From NCBI GenBank assembly GCA_021234155.1, contig JAJEKV010000105.1:1710494-1774493 (forward strand): 64,000 nucleotides of DNA, in the 5' to 3' direction. This DNA is from Isoetes taiwanensis (lineage: Eukaryota; Streptophyta; Lycopodiopsida; Isoetales; Isoetaceae). The position numbers were made by a program, and so were the translations under genes. This document shows, piece by piece, positions 43,601 to 56,565 of the stretch. A model generated the notes under the pieces. The model had not been told where the DNA came from and did not search any database. It was given only the letters and a program-made list of their open reading frames with translations. Within the stretch, counting starts at the first letter, position 1. Every line of letters begins with the position of its first letter.

Positions 43601-45193
43601 ATTCCACATTCTTTGTGGTAATCTAAAAATTCACACTCGACATTTATTTAAATTATAAACAAAACAGAAGTAAAACTGCCATCACTGGGAATGACACTAG
43701 AGATTGGCCACCAGAAAATGTACGACTAAGTTCAATTGTAATGAAAAGGAGGAAGGGTAAAGAAACAGATAAGCCTATGTGCCTTAGTAACATATTCCCT
43801 GAATTCCTAAAAGTGCTATATGGCAAGACATTCAAATAAAAGCCTATTGTCAATATCATTCTCTCAGCCTGGTTCAATCTAAGCACTAATGGCCTTTTTT
43901 CTGGCACTAAACTAGTTTCTTGTTCTTTCTCCATTGCTCTTCTCCTTCTCTACCAATCAGAACAACAGGGGCTGCTAAATATTTTGCTTCATATGTTTAA
44001 AAAGACTAGCAGGATAGAAGAAATGATTCTCAAAAGAAGTGATAAACCACACAACGATGTAATGTTTTTCATAATCAACCTTAACATTCTCGAGTTGGTA
44101 TCAGATCAGTGGTAAAACAGTTGGCTTTTACGCTCTTGCTATTCTCCACCTATCTTGCATAATTCTGGATTGGGGGCAAGTCATTTCCACCTTGCAGGTT
44201 CTCAAGAACTTTAAGACGTGGATGCCTCTCTAGCATTTACTTAGGTACGCCAAACATAAGTATGATGCAGGTTTGTTCTTGAAATAACTTGTTGGTGTCC
44301 ATGTATCTACTGTTGACAAAGGCCCTTTGAGAAAATGACTGAATGCATATGCGTGAACTGTTAAAAGACCAAATAAAATAAAGGTGAATGCATCCCTTGA
44401 ACAGCATTCACAGCTAAACACTGTTAAATTTTTAGAAACCTACAAGGCCCCTATAAAATCCATAGACTTCTGAAACCAGTGGTTCAATTGCCACAAAACT
44501 TAATTGACCTCGAAATATTCTCTGACACCATTACATCCTGCCCAGTAATACATTTTTAAAAGACTTAAGGGGATGTAACAAAAACGCAATTTCCCATTTT
44601 CAGAACTCTAAGAGACTCTTTGATTAGGTCGGCTCATGGATCTGGGCAATTTGGCACTTCAAAGAAAAACAAAGCTACCTTTTTCATATTCTGTCATGTT
44701 GAAGATCTTCAGTTTTGTGTAAACACCCCAAAATCGTGCTGGACGTTTCTGATTAGGATTTGCTAACAAATCAATAACCTCGACTCTCCATCCATCTGCC
44801 TGCCTATATATAACATGCATGAGCCAGAGAAAAAAAAATAATCCAAAGGTCATATTGATTGCAGCTAGACATAAAACCCATTGCCAATCCATCTATTAAC
44901 TTTATGAAACGACAGAAATCAAGTATCACCATTAATAACTTGATAGCATCGAGCGAGACACCATCCGAAACCAGCACAACCATATCCTTGTTTGTTCCGG
45001 TATTCCTGATCGATTGCCCAAGCACACGAACTCCAAGCACAAATTCATCTCCGTAAAGCAAAGTGACATACGCCCGAGATGTTCTGGGTTTGTTAATGTG
45101 CAAGACATCGGAATGATCGGGGGAGCTCCGGCAATATACAGGCAGAAAAAGGGAGAATAGGAGCAGGTTAAGGAACCCTAATCTGGAAACCAT
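40690..45193 (-). CDS. IPUT1: inositol phosphorylceramide glucuronosyltransferase, GT8 (IPUT1/PGSIP6-like)
   Basis: Ten minus-strand exons: 45193-44930, 44799-44679, 43560-43375, 43303-43143, 42896-42789, 42712-42587, 41655-41524, 41445-41316, 41229-41107 and 40735-40690. The first seven introns keep phase. The protein starts with a signal peptide (MVSRLGFLNLLLFSLFLPVY). A GT8 domain follows with RAYVTLLYGDEFVLGVRVLG, WGVYTKLKIFNMTEYEK, the metal-binding DxD in VVYLDADTLVLRSIEDLF, HSERLNSGVMVVEPS and GDQGFLNSYYADFPNARLFD. Exon 5 has VVHYTLGPLKPWDWW. Five or six membrane segments occupy exons 6-10 (PWTGIVIAYEWTFFLFML and others). This layout is that of plant PGSIP6/IPUT1, a Golgi enzyme that adds glucuronic acid to inositol phosphorylceramide in GIPC sphingolipid synthesis. 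Two frame problems (exon 8/9 junction and the last codons) are described under findings. Confidence 0.9.
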
Positions 45194-48100
45194 GGCTACG
45201 AAGGATTGACCTTACTCCGGCAAATGGAGATTTAGTCTGACTAAATAGGCGGATGCATTGCTGCCCATGTGCAGCATATTTTATTTGTCTTCTTATATAC
45301 TAACATGGCTCCATAAATTTGCTTCCAGTACTAAAGGTGCATCCAATTAAAAAGGTGCTTCCAATACTAGTTTTACGTATCCTTCGAGCGGATCATCGAC
45401 CTAATTGTGAAATAAGATAACTCTTTGTCGTGGTCATCGACCATAGACAACAATTTCCTGAGCTATTTGTGCATTGTGCAAATGTTGGATTTGACAAGAT
45501 TGGCAAATTATGAAAATTCCCTTATGAAAATTGTACCAACACGAGGTTAACCCTCCCCTCAAGATGATTATGGCATATAATCCTCGAGACCAATGGGCCG
45601 AGAGGGTATACGACCGATTGTTGGCCATCGAGGGCAGCGTTATCTACCATGATCATTGAAAGGGGAGAAAGACCCTTTTTGGGTCTGGCATATCGGATGA
45701 TCTAGCGGCTGTAATTACTTGGTTGTTTTTTGGCTGTTTCTAGGTGGCAGAAAAAAATTTAGAATTTCTCCAACCAACCATTTATATGTGAGAATATATT
45801 GTTGCCAAAACACATGACTATTTTTGCAAAAGGGTCTTAGGGCCTGGATTTCTATATTGGGGACCTAGTGACCTGCAGCAACTTTGGACATTGATCAAGT
45901 TCTGAACCGCGTGTCTCTATTCTCTCATAGAAAAGTGTAAATTGTGGTCCAAACAATAGGGTTCTAGACCTAATGCTTTAGAAGATGCTTCGAACAGAAG
46001 CTACAAGTTTTTGATGTCTATGTGAACATGGTGTCAAATGATGTCATGGAGTTGTAAGGCTTCTGTTTATCTTCAGCTTTGAGGTTTACTTGTTTTAGCT
46101 GAAGTGATTATGTTTGCAAATGCTTTTTTACCAATTTTTTGTTGGGTGTCATAGCTAGATGCGCAGACAAGGCACCTCGATGAAACATGATCTTGTAACA
46201 ACGGCTGGATTCAATCTCTTGTGGATGTCAACATCGATAGGGTTATTCCTTTCTACTCTGCCAGATTGCTGAGAACTAACTACTCTGTAACGTCGTCCAA
46301 GCTTAGCAGTCTAGATCATGGTCAAGCTTATCAGTCTAGATCATGATATCGGAGTAAGGTTCAGGGCATTTTCCATATGAACCTTTCCTTTTCCGCACAA
46401 AAATCATCTGTAGGTAGAATTCGACTCTCGAGTTGGCCATCTAAGCGAATAGAAGAAGCTAGATTTCCTCCCCTTTTTTTCTTGACTTGTACAAAGGGGA
46501 GCAAGTGCCAAAGTTAGCAATACATATTCAATGTAAGCTATAATAGAAGTTTAATTGGGTGGGGAGCGGTTCTGCAGCTTCTAGAAGCTACCCCCTTCAG
46601 ACTAAGCAGCCATAGCTGCCATGAGGCCCTCACGTTATATTGGTTCTTTGGAAAAAAAATGGCTATTTTTTGTTTTGGTTGTGTTATGGAATGTTGCCAG
46701 TTCTTTTTGTTTCAAACCCAAAAAATATCATCTTCCAAAACACTATAACACTATTTTGTCTTACAGTGAGATAGTCCCCGTAAGCAGGTCAATCTTTCAA
46801 ATGGCAATAACATAGCTATTATAAGAATCAATGCCATTGTTCATGTTTATTTGTTTGTTTTCCTTTTGTCTAATGGTAACACACTAGTCCTAGATCGGTT
46901 ATATGTCTAGTTCGAGACTGCTTAGAATCGCACTATGTATAGACTCGTCCCATGGGCCCGTTGTGGTTTTCATCGACGTTGAAACAATTATCTATCCATC
47001 CTTAATTGTAAAATAAGGTATATTCTAACCAATACCTTTGTAATTGATGACATACTCAATTTTTTATAAGAAAGAAGTAGTGCAAAGTCAGCTCGTCGTC
47101 TTTGGGCGTGTCGGACAAGCCCGAGGTAGTCAGATATGGGCAAAGGTTCAAGCAATGTCTATATTTGCCTTCAAGATTTGAAGCTGAGAGGTTAGCTCTT
47201 GGTATTTCATCATCTACCTCTGCAATACCCGCATGTAATGACTCAAAGTTTTGGATTGTAGCCCCTTACCTTGCATAGCGAGCGTCTTTTGCAACTCACA
47301 TATCATGGCCCCAATGGGAGGAATCTTCTTCCAACCTCCTCAAACTTGGAGGTCGTGGTCTCTAGGGTGTTGATTCCGGCCCCGCAGATGTTGTTGGAGC
47401 AGTTGGATATTTATTTATTTATTATTTTTGAAGGATGAAAGACAATTTATATTAATAGAAAAATACTAATCCAATGGGGAGTCAATGGAGGTGGAGCTAA
47501 CTCCAAACCTTGTCATTGATGCCTGAATGTAACTTCGAAACTAAGAACCTGGTCATATAGACGTGATTTGATTTCTTGATAGAGGTTTGAAGCAGAGTAT
47601 ACAACCCTTTGAAGATGACATGACACCTACATTTCCGCGACCGCCAAATGACTAGGGCCCTCGCAAATATTGAATGCCCACTTCTTAAAGCGAGGCCTTC
47701 TCTTACGAAAGATATGCAAAAGAGCTTCTTAACTTGTGACGTGAGCGCAAAAAGAAGATTACACAAATTTGACCATATGTGGCAGAGATTGCTACAGAAA
47801 CACTAAACAATGCTCGATTGTTTTGGGTGCAAGTTTATAGATTGACGAGAGAGGACTAACAGTTGACTTGAAGGAGGGAACACTAACATTAGTCCTCACT
47901 ACCATATGCGTGACTTGCTATAAAAAGAGTTGAGTGTGTTGGAATAATATTCTTGTCCCACACTCTATAGGTATGTGATTTAAATATATTTGAATGCATT
48001 TTCTATGGTAAAACAACACACATCCGGCCATACTAGATAAAGGATTTCTCTTATTGGCAATACAATTTCTGTCATAATTTGACATTCATGACTCAATTTT

Positions 48101-49880
48101 GGGTGAAACTTAGGAAGCTCTTTCTGAGTTTTAAATGGGGTTATAGGATCATTTAAGGCAGTCTCAATGACTTTAAACCGGATCAGCCCATGCACGGAGC
48201 TGCAAGCAGAACTTTTAGAGGAGTTTGGGGTCTTTGGATGTAAATGCACTTGAAAACAAACCTAACTTGGACAAATGTCCACTTTAACCCTGTTTTTGTC
48301 CAAGCTAATGTGCGTATGTTCAAGTTAATCCCCTTGCTTGGCTGACAACTATAAATGTCTGTATTGTGGTTGTTTTAAGGCATAATCGTGACATACTTGA
48401 AGGAATAGGATTGACGAGATGCTATGTATTGGCTAAGAATTTTGTTATTGCCGTGGGGAGTCAAGTCCAAATATTCAGGTCTATTCATGCATCTATAGAT
48501 CTGTTTCTAGATTAGCAACAATCTGGACTCAACATCGTACTTACAACTTTTTGAACGACAACTCAACTTAGCATGTTTAAGTATTTTTCTTCCTCTTTGA
48601 AGTTTTGCAATCGATTCAAGAGCATTTAACAAGATTGCGGTAGGGTTTATTTGAGCATCAAGCATCCACAATTAGTGATGTCCTAAAATTTGAAATTGGT
48701 TTTTTTTTTAACATTCTTATTTGGGTTTTTTTTGGATGGAGGAAGCATGGCGTAGGTTTGTTTTAGAGAAAGGATTTTTTGTTACGATTAGTATTCCTGT
48801 TTTAGGGTGATTGTTGGATTGTTGAACCATTATAATAGCAGGGTTCTTGCTAAATTGGTATGAGCTTATCTATTGTAATGAGCTTGGCCTGTTAGCAGGC
48901 ATATAATTTACATTTTCCTATTGATGATTATTGAGATTAGTCCTATTGGTATTACATGATAAATACATACTATATATGAGAAGTTCATACAAGTTTCATG
49001 TGATAAAAGCAAAGGCTATCAGTTCCTGTGAGGGTTTCTGGAAGGAGGCAGAGGAACACAGTCGAAGTGTGGAGCATCATATCTTGGCAACCCGAGATCC
49101 AATTCAGTTCATTACTACTTTTTCTTGAAAGATTTTCGTATCAGCTTTCCAGATTGGTTTGATCATGCCGAAATGCATTCGTACGACGGAGTTACAACAG
49201 AGATTGTGATGATGGATCAGAATTGACTGTGCATGTATATCTTCTTCTATGGATTGATTTTCGGAGCTAGAAACCAGTGTACAAGCATCTGGAAGGGATC
49301 CATACTTGGAATAATTCAAGCGGGTGGTTTATAATTGACACTAGGGGATGGCTTGGATAGCTTAGCTTGTGCCTGTTGTGGGGAAAAGAATTGTAAATTT
49401 TTGTATTGAATTCGGGTACTCGAAGACTTGGATTGATTGTGAAAATTAAAAGGGTTAAATTGCTTCATATAATAAGGATTGCTAGATACACTGGGTTTGG
49501 ATGCAAGGATAGGTTTGTAAAGTTCGGATGTGTTAACAAGAGTACAGTGTGTGCACGAATAAAGCTGTGAGGTCATAATGAGGGATACGAAAGAATAGAA
49601 ACATGCTAAATTAGTGATGGAAGCGTTTAGAAGGGTAGGAGAGAGCAATAGAGTATTTCTAGACTTGCTTGCCTTCAAGATCCATAAAATTAAAACATGT
49701 TGATCATAATCATGATGACATTGCAAATAGTAGAATGAAAATGAGCAAGAAATTAGATTGCATTACTGTCTAATACAATGCATCAATGTAATCCAGCAAA
49801 TGAAAAGCAAGAATCCAAAGCCTATTAGTATCCTTGTTATCCATACTTGTTCTTGAGCTCTAAGCAGTAGAGTGCCCTCT
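45194..49880. other. no firm gene; possible retroelement scrap at 47497-47766
   Basis: Upstream of the glucuronosyltransferase start the sequence is AT-rich with only short ORFs. On the minus strand at 47497-47766 a stretch with FARALVIWRSRKCR and, in the adjacent frame, YQEIKSRLYDQVLSF resembles the tail of plant LINE reverse transcriptase polyproteins, but weakly. At 46300-46350 AGCAGTCTAGATCATG and a nearly identical CAGTCTAGATCATG form a tandem pair. A 136-codon minus-strand ORF at 49316-49726 is Ser/Asn-rich and unrecognised. Confidence 0.4.
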
Positions 49881-50929
49881 TTGGTCAATTATGACTGACC
49901 TTTTTTTTTTTTCCTGTAATCAAGTTTTTTGGGAGCTCATGCGATGCTGCCATAGCTCTGTCAAGAAACCTCTAGAAGGTTTTGAACGCCCAATTCCTTC
50001 CATGGCTATGGCAGACGGCTATGGCAGTCCTTCAATCGATATGCGTTGTTTCGTCTAATAATTGAGCAACTATGGTTTCGCCAAACGAGTTAAGATTAGA
50101 TAGGCTTTTCAGATAATGACCTTGGCTAGATTGTAGGGCTATGAGCAAGAAGCTTGACAAATATCGCCCAAAGATATGAAGGTCTAGCTATGGCGTTTCC
50201 ATATTTTCAATGCATGTACCTTTCCTTGCATCCGGACCTTGTAATTTGTACTTGATTTTTTCCATTAATTCCTCGTACTTCTCTAAAACTCTACCTTCCT
50301 TTCATGGCACTATGACGCATCGTGTCCAGTTTGCACTTACTAATCCTCAGAAATCATTTAGCCTCCATGGCTAAAGAGCTCACTTCCCAAGACGTAAACC
50401 GATTTCATGCAATCACCGTAAAACCAAACGATGACATTAAAATAAACAAACGATGCACCACAATGCCATGAAAGGAAGACAAAAATTGAGAAATACGAGG
50501 AATTAAAGGAAAAATCAGGTACAAATTGCAAGGTTTAAATGCAAAGATAGGTACATGCAATGAAAGGATGGGAGCGCCATAGTTAGACCTTCAAACTGGA
50601 GATGATGCTTGTTAAGCTTCTTGCTCATAGCTCTGTAATCTATCCAAACAGTCATCAATACAGAAAGCTTATCGAATCTTAATTTGTTTGGCGGAACCAT
50701 AATTGCTCAAGGCCAATTATTGGTCGATGCTTGCTAAAAAAAAAGAGAAGAGAACAAAAAAAGCAGATCGATGCTAGTTGCCATAGTCGAGCAGATCCCA
50801 TCTGCCATATCCATGGTGAATTATCAAAATCTTCTGGAGTTTTCTTGGCAGAGCTATGGCGGCATCGTTTGAGCTTCTAAAAAACTTGATTACCAAAAAA
50901 AAAATGTAACTCACAGAAATTTTGACCAA
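49881..50929. repeat. long imperfect inverted repeat, foldback-like element
   Basis: The left arm (49881-50309) and right arm (50463-50929) are inverted copies, roughly 75-80 percent identical by eye, around a 153-base centre. Matching landmarks include TTGGTCAA with a T-rich run at the outer ends, GTAATCAAGTTTTTT and GCCATAGCTCTG near the outside, and TATGAGCAAGAAGCTTGACAA, TGTACCTTTCCTTGCAT, AATTCCTCGTA and CTTCCTTTCATGGCA towards the centre. The transcript of either strand could fold into a hairpin of more than 400 pairs. No transposase is visible. Confidence 0.85.
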
Positions 50930-51274
50930 CTGTTGGGCTATGTGGATGCAATTTTTTATTCTTGCCTTACCACATGGCAAGATCGGTGGAGATTAGGGCC
51001 CGTCTCCATTAGGAAGCTTTGGGGATGTTCTGTTCCATGTGGCATCTCAATTTTGTTGATATCACAGATGACCCCAATTTTTTCAGATGCTTTGGTACCT
51101 CATTTAAATTTCAGAATTTGCATTTGGGTTTGTCTTCTTCTGAAATTTCATTTGTTTTCTAGTGACTGAAGTATTTTTTATTTGTCTTACATCATTACCT
51201 GGTTCGTGCAACAGCATTTCATGGAAATGGCCGTGCACGCTGCTGCTCTGAATTTAACAATGATGCTGTCATGA
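50930..51274. other. short gene-free gap
   Basis: No coding or repeat feature recognised between the inverted repeat and the gypsy LTR. Confidence 0.5.
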
Positions 51275-51769
51275 ACCTACGCGAAAAACAAGAAAAATAC
51301 ATCAAAAATACGCAAAAAATACAGAAGAAATATGCCAAGATCGGCAAAGAATCTGATATATGAATAAGAATCAAGAGTACAATGGTCCGTAGGCAAGCAG
51401 GAACACAAAACAAATGCCTAAAAGGCTCAGGACTGGCGTTGAATTATAATGGTTCGACAAGAAGAAGATGCCTCCTTATATATCTAGACCAACGGCCAGG
51501 ATGAAGCCACTCCAATGGGTGAGATCATGCCAAATGCTGGCATGCATGTAGGTACCTACTGGAAGCAGCCTCGCATATGAAAAAAACATGAGGGAATCTC
51601 TCTAATAAATATTAGTAACGCACTTGGCAGAGGTGTATGATTCGCAACTGGAAGGTTGCGAGGTCAATCCTTGTCTTGTGCAACTACCTTTTTGCATCCG
51701 TGTGACGACCATCTTTTGTACATAAAAGTATAATGTTCGTACGATACGAATATTCGTATGGTCATCACA
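51275..51769 (-). repeat. 3' LTR of the second gypsy element
   Basis: Reads TGTGATGACCATACG at its 5' end on the minus strand, directly after a purine tract (plus 51770-51780, CCATCCCTCCC). It shares long blocks with 56566-56996, for example CGCCAAGATCGGCAAAGAAT, TGCCTCCTTATATATCTAGA, CCACTCCAATGGGTGAGATC and GACCATCTTTTGTACATAA. The inner and outer ends are placed to within about ten bases. Confidence 0.8.
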
Positions 51770-51779
51770 CCATCCCTCC

Positions 51780-52959
51780 CACGACGGGCGACGCAGTCCC
51801 TGAGTCGGGCTGGAGTACCTAAGCTTGGCTTATCCGGGAAACGTTGGTGAAACTCCACAATTTTATCATGAGCATTAGTCAGATTCTCAGTAGGTTCCCA
51901 AGTTCTATCACTTGGCGAGTAACCTTCCCAATCGACAAAGTAACACAATCGTCGACGAAGAAACTTGGAGTCCAAAATCTCCCGAACCTCGAGCTCCTCA
52001 TGATCATCAATTTCTACTGGTGGTGGTGGTGGAGGAACGCGATCCGGGAAGGTATTGACTGTGTATGGCTCCAATAGAGAAACATGAAATACTGGATGGA
52101 GCCGAATAGCTGGAGGGAGCTCGAGCCAAAATGCCACATTGCTGACTTGAACCGTGATCCGATAAGGACTAAGGCAACAATAGTCAAGCTTGTTGCATGG
52201 ACGTGAAGTAGGGAGGTCCCTACAAAGAAGCCAGACAAGGTCACCAAGGTGAAATTTAGGAGCTTCCTGCCGATGCAGATCGGCATAATGCTGATAACAT
52301 TCCTGTGCTCGGTGAAAGATGATGCTGAAGATCCGATTGAAGAGCCTGGAGTTTCTCAAGTCGAGACTCGACACTAGGATTGACCGAGTCACCATCAGCG
52401 ACACTAAGGGACCAACGAGGATGCCGAATTTGAAAGTTAAAAAAATGGAGTCCGCCGCTGGAAGCATGTAGTTATTATAGCCAAACTCAGCTAGTGAAAG
52501 ATAATCGACCCAATCATCCTTCTGATAATTGATAAATCCCCTTAAATATTGCTCCAGAGTCCGACACGCGCACCGCCAATTACTTTCGGATGATGGCCGA
52601 TGTCGCTGAGCGCCGATATGCAATAACTCCAAAAGCCGCTCCAAAAACTCCGCGACAAACTACGGTCCACGATTGCCGACATTTATAGTATTTCCGCAAG
52701 CCATGAAGTCCGACTACTTCAACTAAGAAGAAGATCCGATGTTCCCTCACCGGGTGATGGTGATGTTGCAGGGAATAAAATGAGTCATCTTAGAGAAACG
52801 ACCAACAACAACCATGATAATATCATAACCCCGAGAGACTGGCAGCTCTGGAATAAAGTCTATAGAAATGCTAGTCCAAGGTCTATCTGGTACTGACAGT
52901 GGCTGAAGAAGGCCATGAGGAAGATGCCTTGGAACCTTCGCCGATCGCCAGTGTATCAC
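51780..52959 (-). pseudogene. gypsy integrase and chromodomain (degenerate)
   Basis: The integrase core starts in the segment 52959-52747 (WTSISIDFIPELP, IMVVVGRFSKMTHFIPC) with a following frame change. The 326-codon segment from 52644 then has the core's end (DYLSLAEFGYN) and the C-terminal part (LHPVFHVSLLEPY). It is followed by a chromodomain (REILDSKFLRRRLCYFVDWE, GYSPSDRTWEP). The element's coding end is about 51664, inside what is scored as LTR, so the last residues are read-through. Confidence 0.85.
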
Positions 52960-53329
52960 AGATTGAATAAAAACTTCGACAGTGTGACGCCTCAGGCCAT
53001 GAATACTCGACTAATAAGTTCAAGAGACTTGGCTACTCCAAAGTGTCCAACCATGGGTGAATCATGGCAAGTCTAGAGAACCCCAAACCTAGAAACACCA
53101 TCTCGCACATACAGAATCCCATCATGGAACAGGAGTCCATCTCGAACCTCAAAACAATCATAGTCTAATCGCATTTGCTGAGAAGATGATGCAGAGCCAA
53201 GGTGTGAGAATACATCTTGAGCCAATGGATCGAAGAGCAAGATGGTCGAATGACTCCAACAGGTCGATCATACGGCCTCAAACAAAGTGAGGGCCATAAG
53301 CTAGAACCCATCAAGCCCTAGAAACCGTG

Positions 53330-54620
53330 GATTGCCGATCAAATGCGGATCACCTAGCTTGGGCTCAAGGTAGGAGCGTCGAGACAAGGCATCAGGCTTC
53401 CCTTGGAGGGATCTAGGACGATACTTGATCATGAAATCAATATGGGATAATACTTGAGTATGCCACAAGGCCTAGCGGCGGTTGAGCACTCGAGTAGACT
53501 GAAAATATTCTAGATTTCGATGATCTATATAGACTGTGACCTTATAAGGCGATCCCTTTAGGAAACGTCTCCATTCCTCAAAAGAATCTACTATTGCCAA
53601 CAACTCCTTGTCATAAATGAGATAGTTAATTTCAGCAGCCTGAAACTTTCGTAAGTGATAGGTGATTGGATGCAATTCATGATCATCCCCCTCCTGTGAC
53701 AGGATCCCACCAAGAGCAAAATCAGAAGCATCTGCTTTGACAACATATGGGGCGAAAAGGACCGCATGAGCAAGAAATGGCGTGGTAAAAGCATGCTCAG
53801 AGAGTAACAAAAGCAGATTCCGCCTCCACACTCCATTCAAATGGCACGCCCTAAACCGTGAGGCGGTCAAAGGAAGAGCAATCTCTAATAATCCCGAATG
53901 AAACGCCGATAGAAATTGGCAAACCCAAGAAAGCACTGAACATCTCGAACGGATGAAGGTGTTTGCCACTTTAGAACAGTGCTGACCTTTTCGGGATCCA
54001 TAGAGACTCCATGTGGAGTGATATGATAGCCAAGAAACTCCATGTATCCTGCTCGAACTGACACTTCTCAAGTTTGGCATATAACCTATGCTCACAAAGC
54101 TTCTCAAGGACCTGTCGAACATGCCTCTCATGTTCTTCGAGAGTCTTAGAATAAATAAGAATATCATCCAAATAGATGATAACAAGAGTGTTTAAGAACT
54201 CTCGAAAGACATCGTTGGCCATATGCTGGAATACTACTGGAGCATTGTTAAGTCCAAACGGCATAACTGTGTACCCAAAATGTTCATACCGAGTACGAAA
54301 AGTTGTTTTCTACTCATCACTCTCCGGGATCCGGATAAGATCGTAGGCACCCCGAAGATCAATCTTCGTAAAATAATGCGCACCTTGGAGCCGCTCCAAT
54401 AACTCTGGGATCAGAGGAATTGGATACCAATTCGACACTATAATTTTATTGAGGCCTTGATAATCAACGACCGAACGCAGCGAATCATCCTTCTTTTTGA
54501 CAAAGAAGATAAGCGCCCGCCAGGGACCGAGAATGTTGAATGATACCGTTGGCTAAATTGTCTTCAATATAATCCCGCAAAACCTTCAACTCACGGAGAT
54601 AGACCATATATCGGACTATA
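53330..54620 (-). pseudogene. gypsy reverse transcriptase and RNase H (degenerate)
   Basis: Minus-strand pieces in several frames give the reverse transcriptase: LLERLQGAHYFTKIDL and DLIRIPES (54410-54310), MPFGLNNAPVVFQHMANDVF, and the catalytic LVIIYLDDILIYSKT (about 54190-54150). RNase H follows with VVKADASDFALGGILSQEGD and TVYIDHRNLEYF (53730-53500), then RPRSLQGKPDALSRRS (about 53430-53385). Frame changes near 54050 and 53900 and a stop near 54300 break it. Confidence 0.85.
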
Positions 54621-55499
54621 TGGCGGCATTGTCCCGAACTGCAGATCAATAGGACAATCATATGGACGATGCTCTGGGAGCTTGCTGGCCTTTGACTTTG
54701 TCAAAAACATCAGAGAAGTCGCCATATTTATCTAAGAGCATTGGGACAGACTTCACTGGTGCCGAGCTAGCCGACGGATGAACTTCGATTGCAAATATCG
54801 AACTTGGATCTTGCCTTCCAGATTTAACGAACTTCGGGCTTAAATCTTCAAGATAATGTAAACCGAGGACATGAAGAAGCCTCTATAGAAGTGGAGCAGA
54901 ACATGAGCAGGAGTGAGCAACTAGAATATGAACCGGAGCGTAAACTAGAGCAGAGCGTAGCGTGAACGAACCGCAATTGAGCCGAGCCGGAGCCGGACAT
55001 CATCGAGGATATGGTCGAATCGGGGCATGAACTGGAGCAGAGGTAATAGTCAATCGTAACATGGTGCGTAAACAGCGAACATCAAGGACGTAATCGGGGC
55101 CCACGATAATGCATGCATCGAAATCGATGTTGGTATAGAGACTTGAACCGCAAAACGAATCGAACTAGAGCTAGAACTAGTAAATCTAAAATGATCTAGT
55201 ATGCCAATCAATTTGTGGGTTATGTAGCTTTGAGCCGAGGCAGCACTCCAAGACTATTGATGCATGTGGGCTAGCGCATGAGATTGAAGGAAATACTACA
55301 AGAAACTCCCTCAACAAAACCCCGAAGAGGCGCTAGAAGATATTCTCAGGATCAGACTCGAGAGATCTCGGCCCATCAATCACTTTACGTAACGGGATGC
55401 TTAATCTTGCTTCTAGGGATTGCGTTTACATCGGCTTAACGACTAGCATTTGGCGCCACAATCAAGTTGCGCCAACGCTTCTAATCTTCCAACCCGATT

Positions 55500-55856
55500 T
55501 CAATGATAGAGACAATGAATGCCTTGGCCGATTTTATCCAATGGAATAAACATGTCAAGAAGTGTGGAAGGAGTCTGAAAAAAGGTGGCCAGTCGACGAG
55601 AGACTCCTACTACTCGGACCGGCCCTGAAGTTTTCGACTGACTTGGACGCTTCAGAGGGCATTCACGAGCAATATGGCCAACTCCTCCACAAGAGAGGCA
55701 AAGATTAGCCTCTCTCCGACGCCGCTTCTTGGCAGATAAAGGTCCTCGAATTGCACGATCAATCTGCATAAGCTCAGGTCCGGACCTGCTAGATTCTACA
55801 GATGAGACCGGGAAAGGCGAAGCTACAGGTGCTTGTGTGATTGGAAGACCGACCAC
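55500..55856 (-). pseudogene. gypsy gag fragment with zinc knuckle
   Basis: A 118-codon minus-strand stretch contains one CCHC knuckle (CLSCGGVGHIARECPL) after a basic region (KKRRRREANL). This is the nucleocapsid end of gag. The capsid part upstream (55.9-56.5 kb) is only present as short out-of-frame pieces. Confidence 0.8.
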
Positions 55857-56565
55857 GCCTCTCTTTGCCTACATTCAAGAGCCGATTATCACATTGAGAA
55901 TCGATGGCTTCTTCCAAAGTCCGAGGGTCCTCCATAGACAACAACATATCTTTGACATCCTCACGTAACCCCTTCGAAACAATCTCGAGTGCAACATCAT
56001 CTCAGCAAGATTACCGCAATTTGACGAAATTTGATGAATATATTGAAGTCGGATGAGAGCCTTGCTTTAGATTGCAAAGTTTTGTGATCGCCAGACGATG
56101 ATAATCTGTCTCCAAAACATGCCTCGAAGCTCTCTATAGTGAAAGCAACAAAATCTTACATTGGGACTTCTTTCTCCAATAAAGGAGAAAACCAACTTAG
56201 AGCTCGAGAGAGAACCAATCAGCCCAACTTGTTCTTAGGCCATGGGACATCTATGAGGATGGAGCTAGATCACAACCCGACCGATTCAAAACCACCTGAG
56301 TTTGGACCGAATGCCATCAAACTTCTCCGGCAAGCCGATATTAGGCTCGATAACCTCCATCCCGAAGCTAGAAGCGATTCATGCAAAGCAACACGCTTTA
56401 AGCTCTTTATTGTCCAACCGCAAATCGCCGGCATACTTGAACAAACGGCGGATCTCATTGAATAAAGTCAAAACCTCCTCCAAAGATATAAAATCACCAA
56501 GTACGAAAGCAAAAAAAATGCTTAGGATCGAAAGCGTGCAAGAACACAAGGAAAATAACCGCCAT

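Noticed and set aside
44094-44112. TGGTATCAGATC resembling a tRNA-Met primer site of an LTR element (also at 27453)
   Set aside because: No LTR ends or retrotransposon coding sequence flank either site, and the first lies inside an intron of the glucuronosyltransferase gene.
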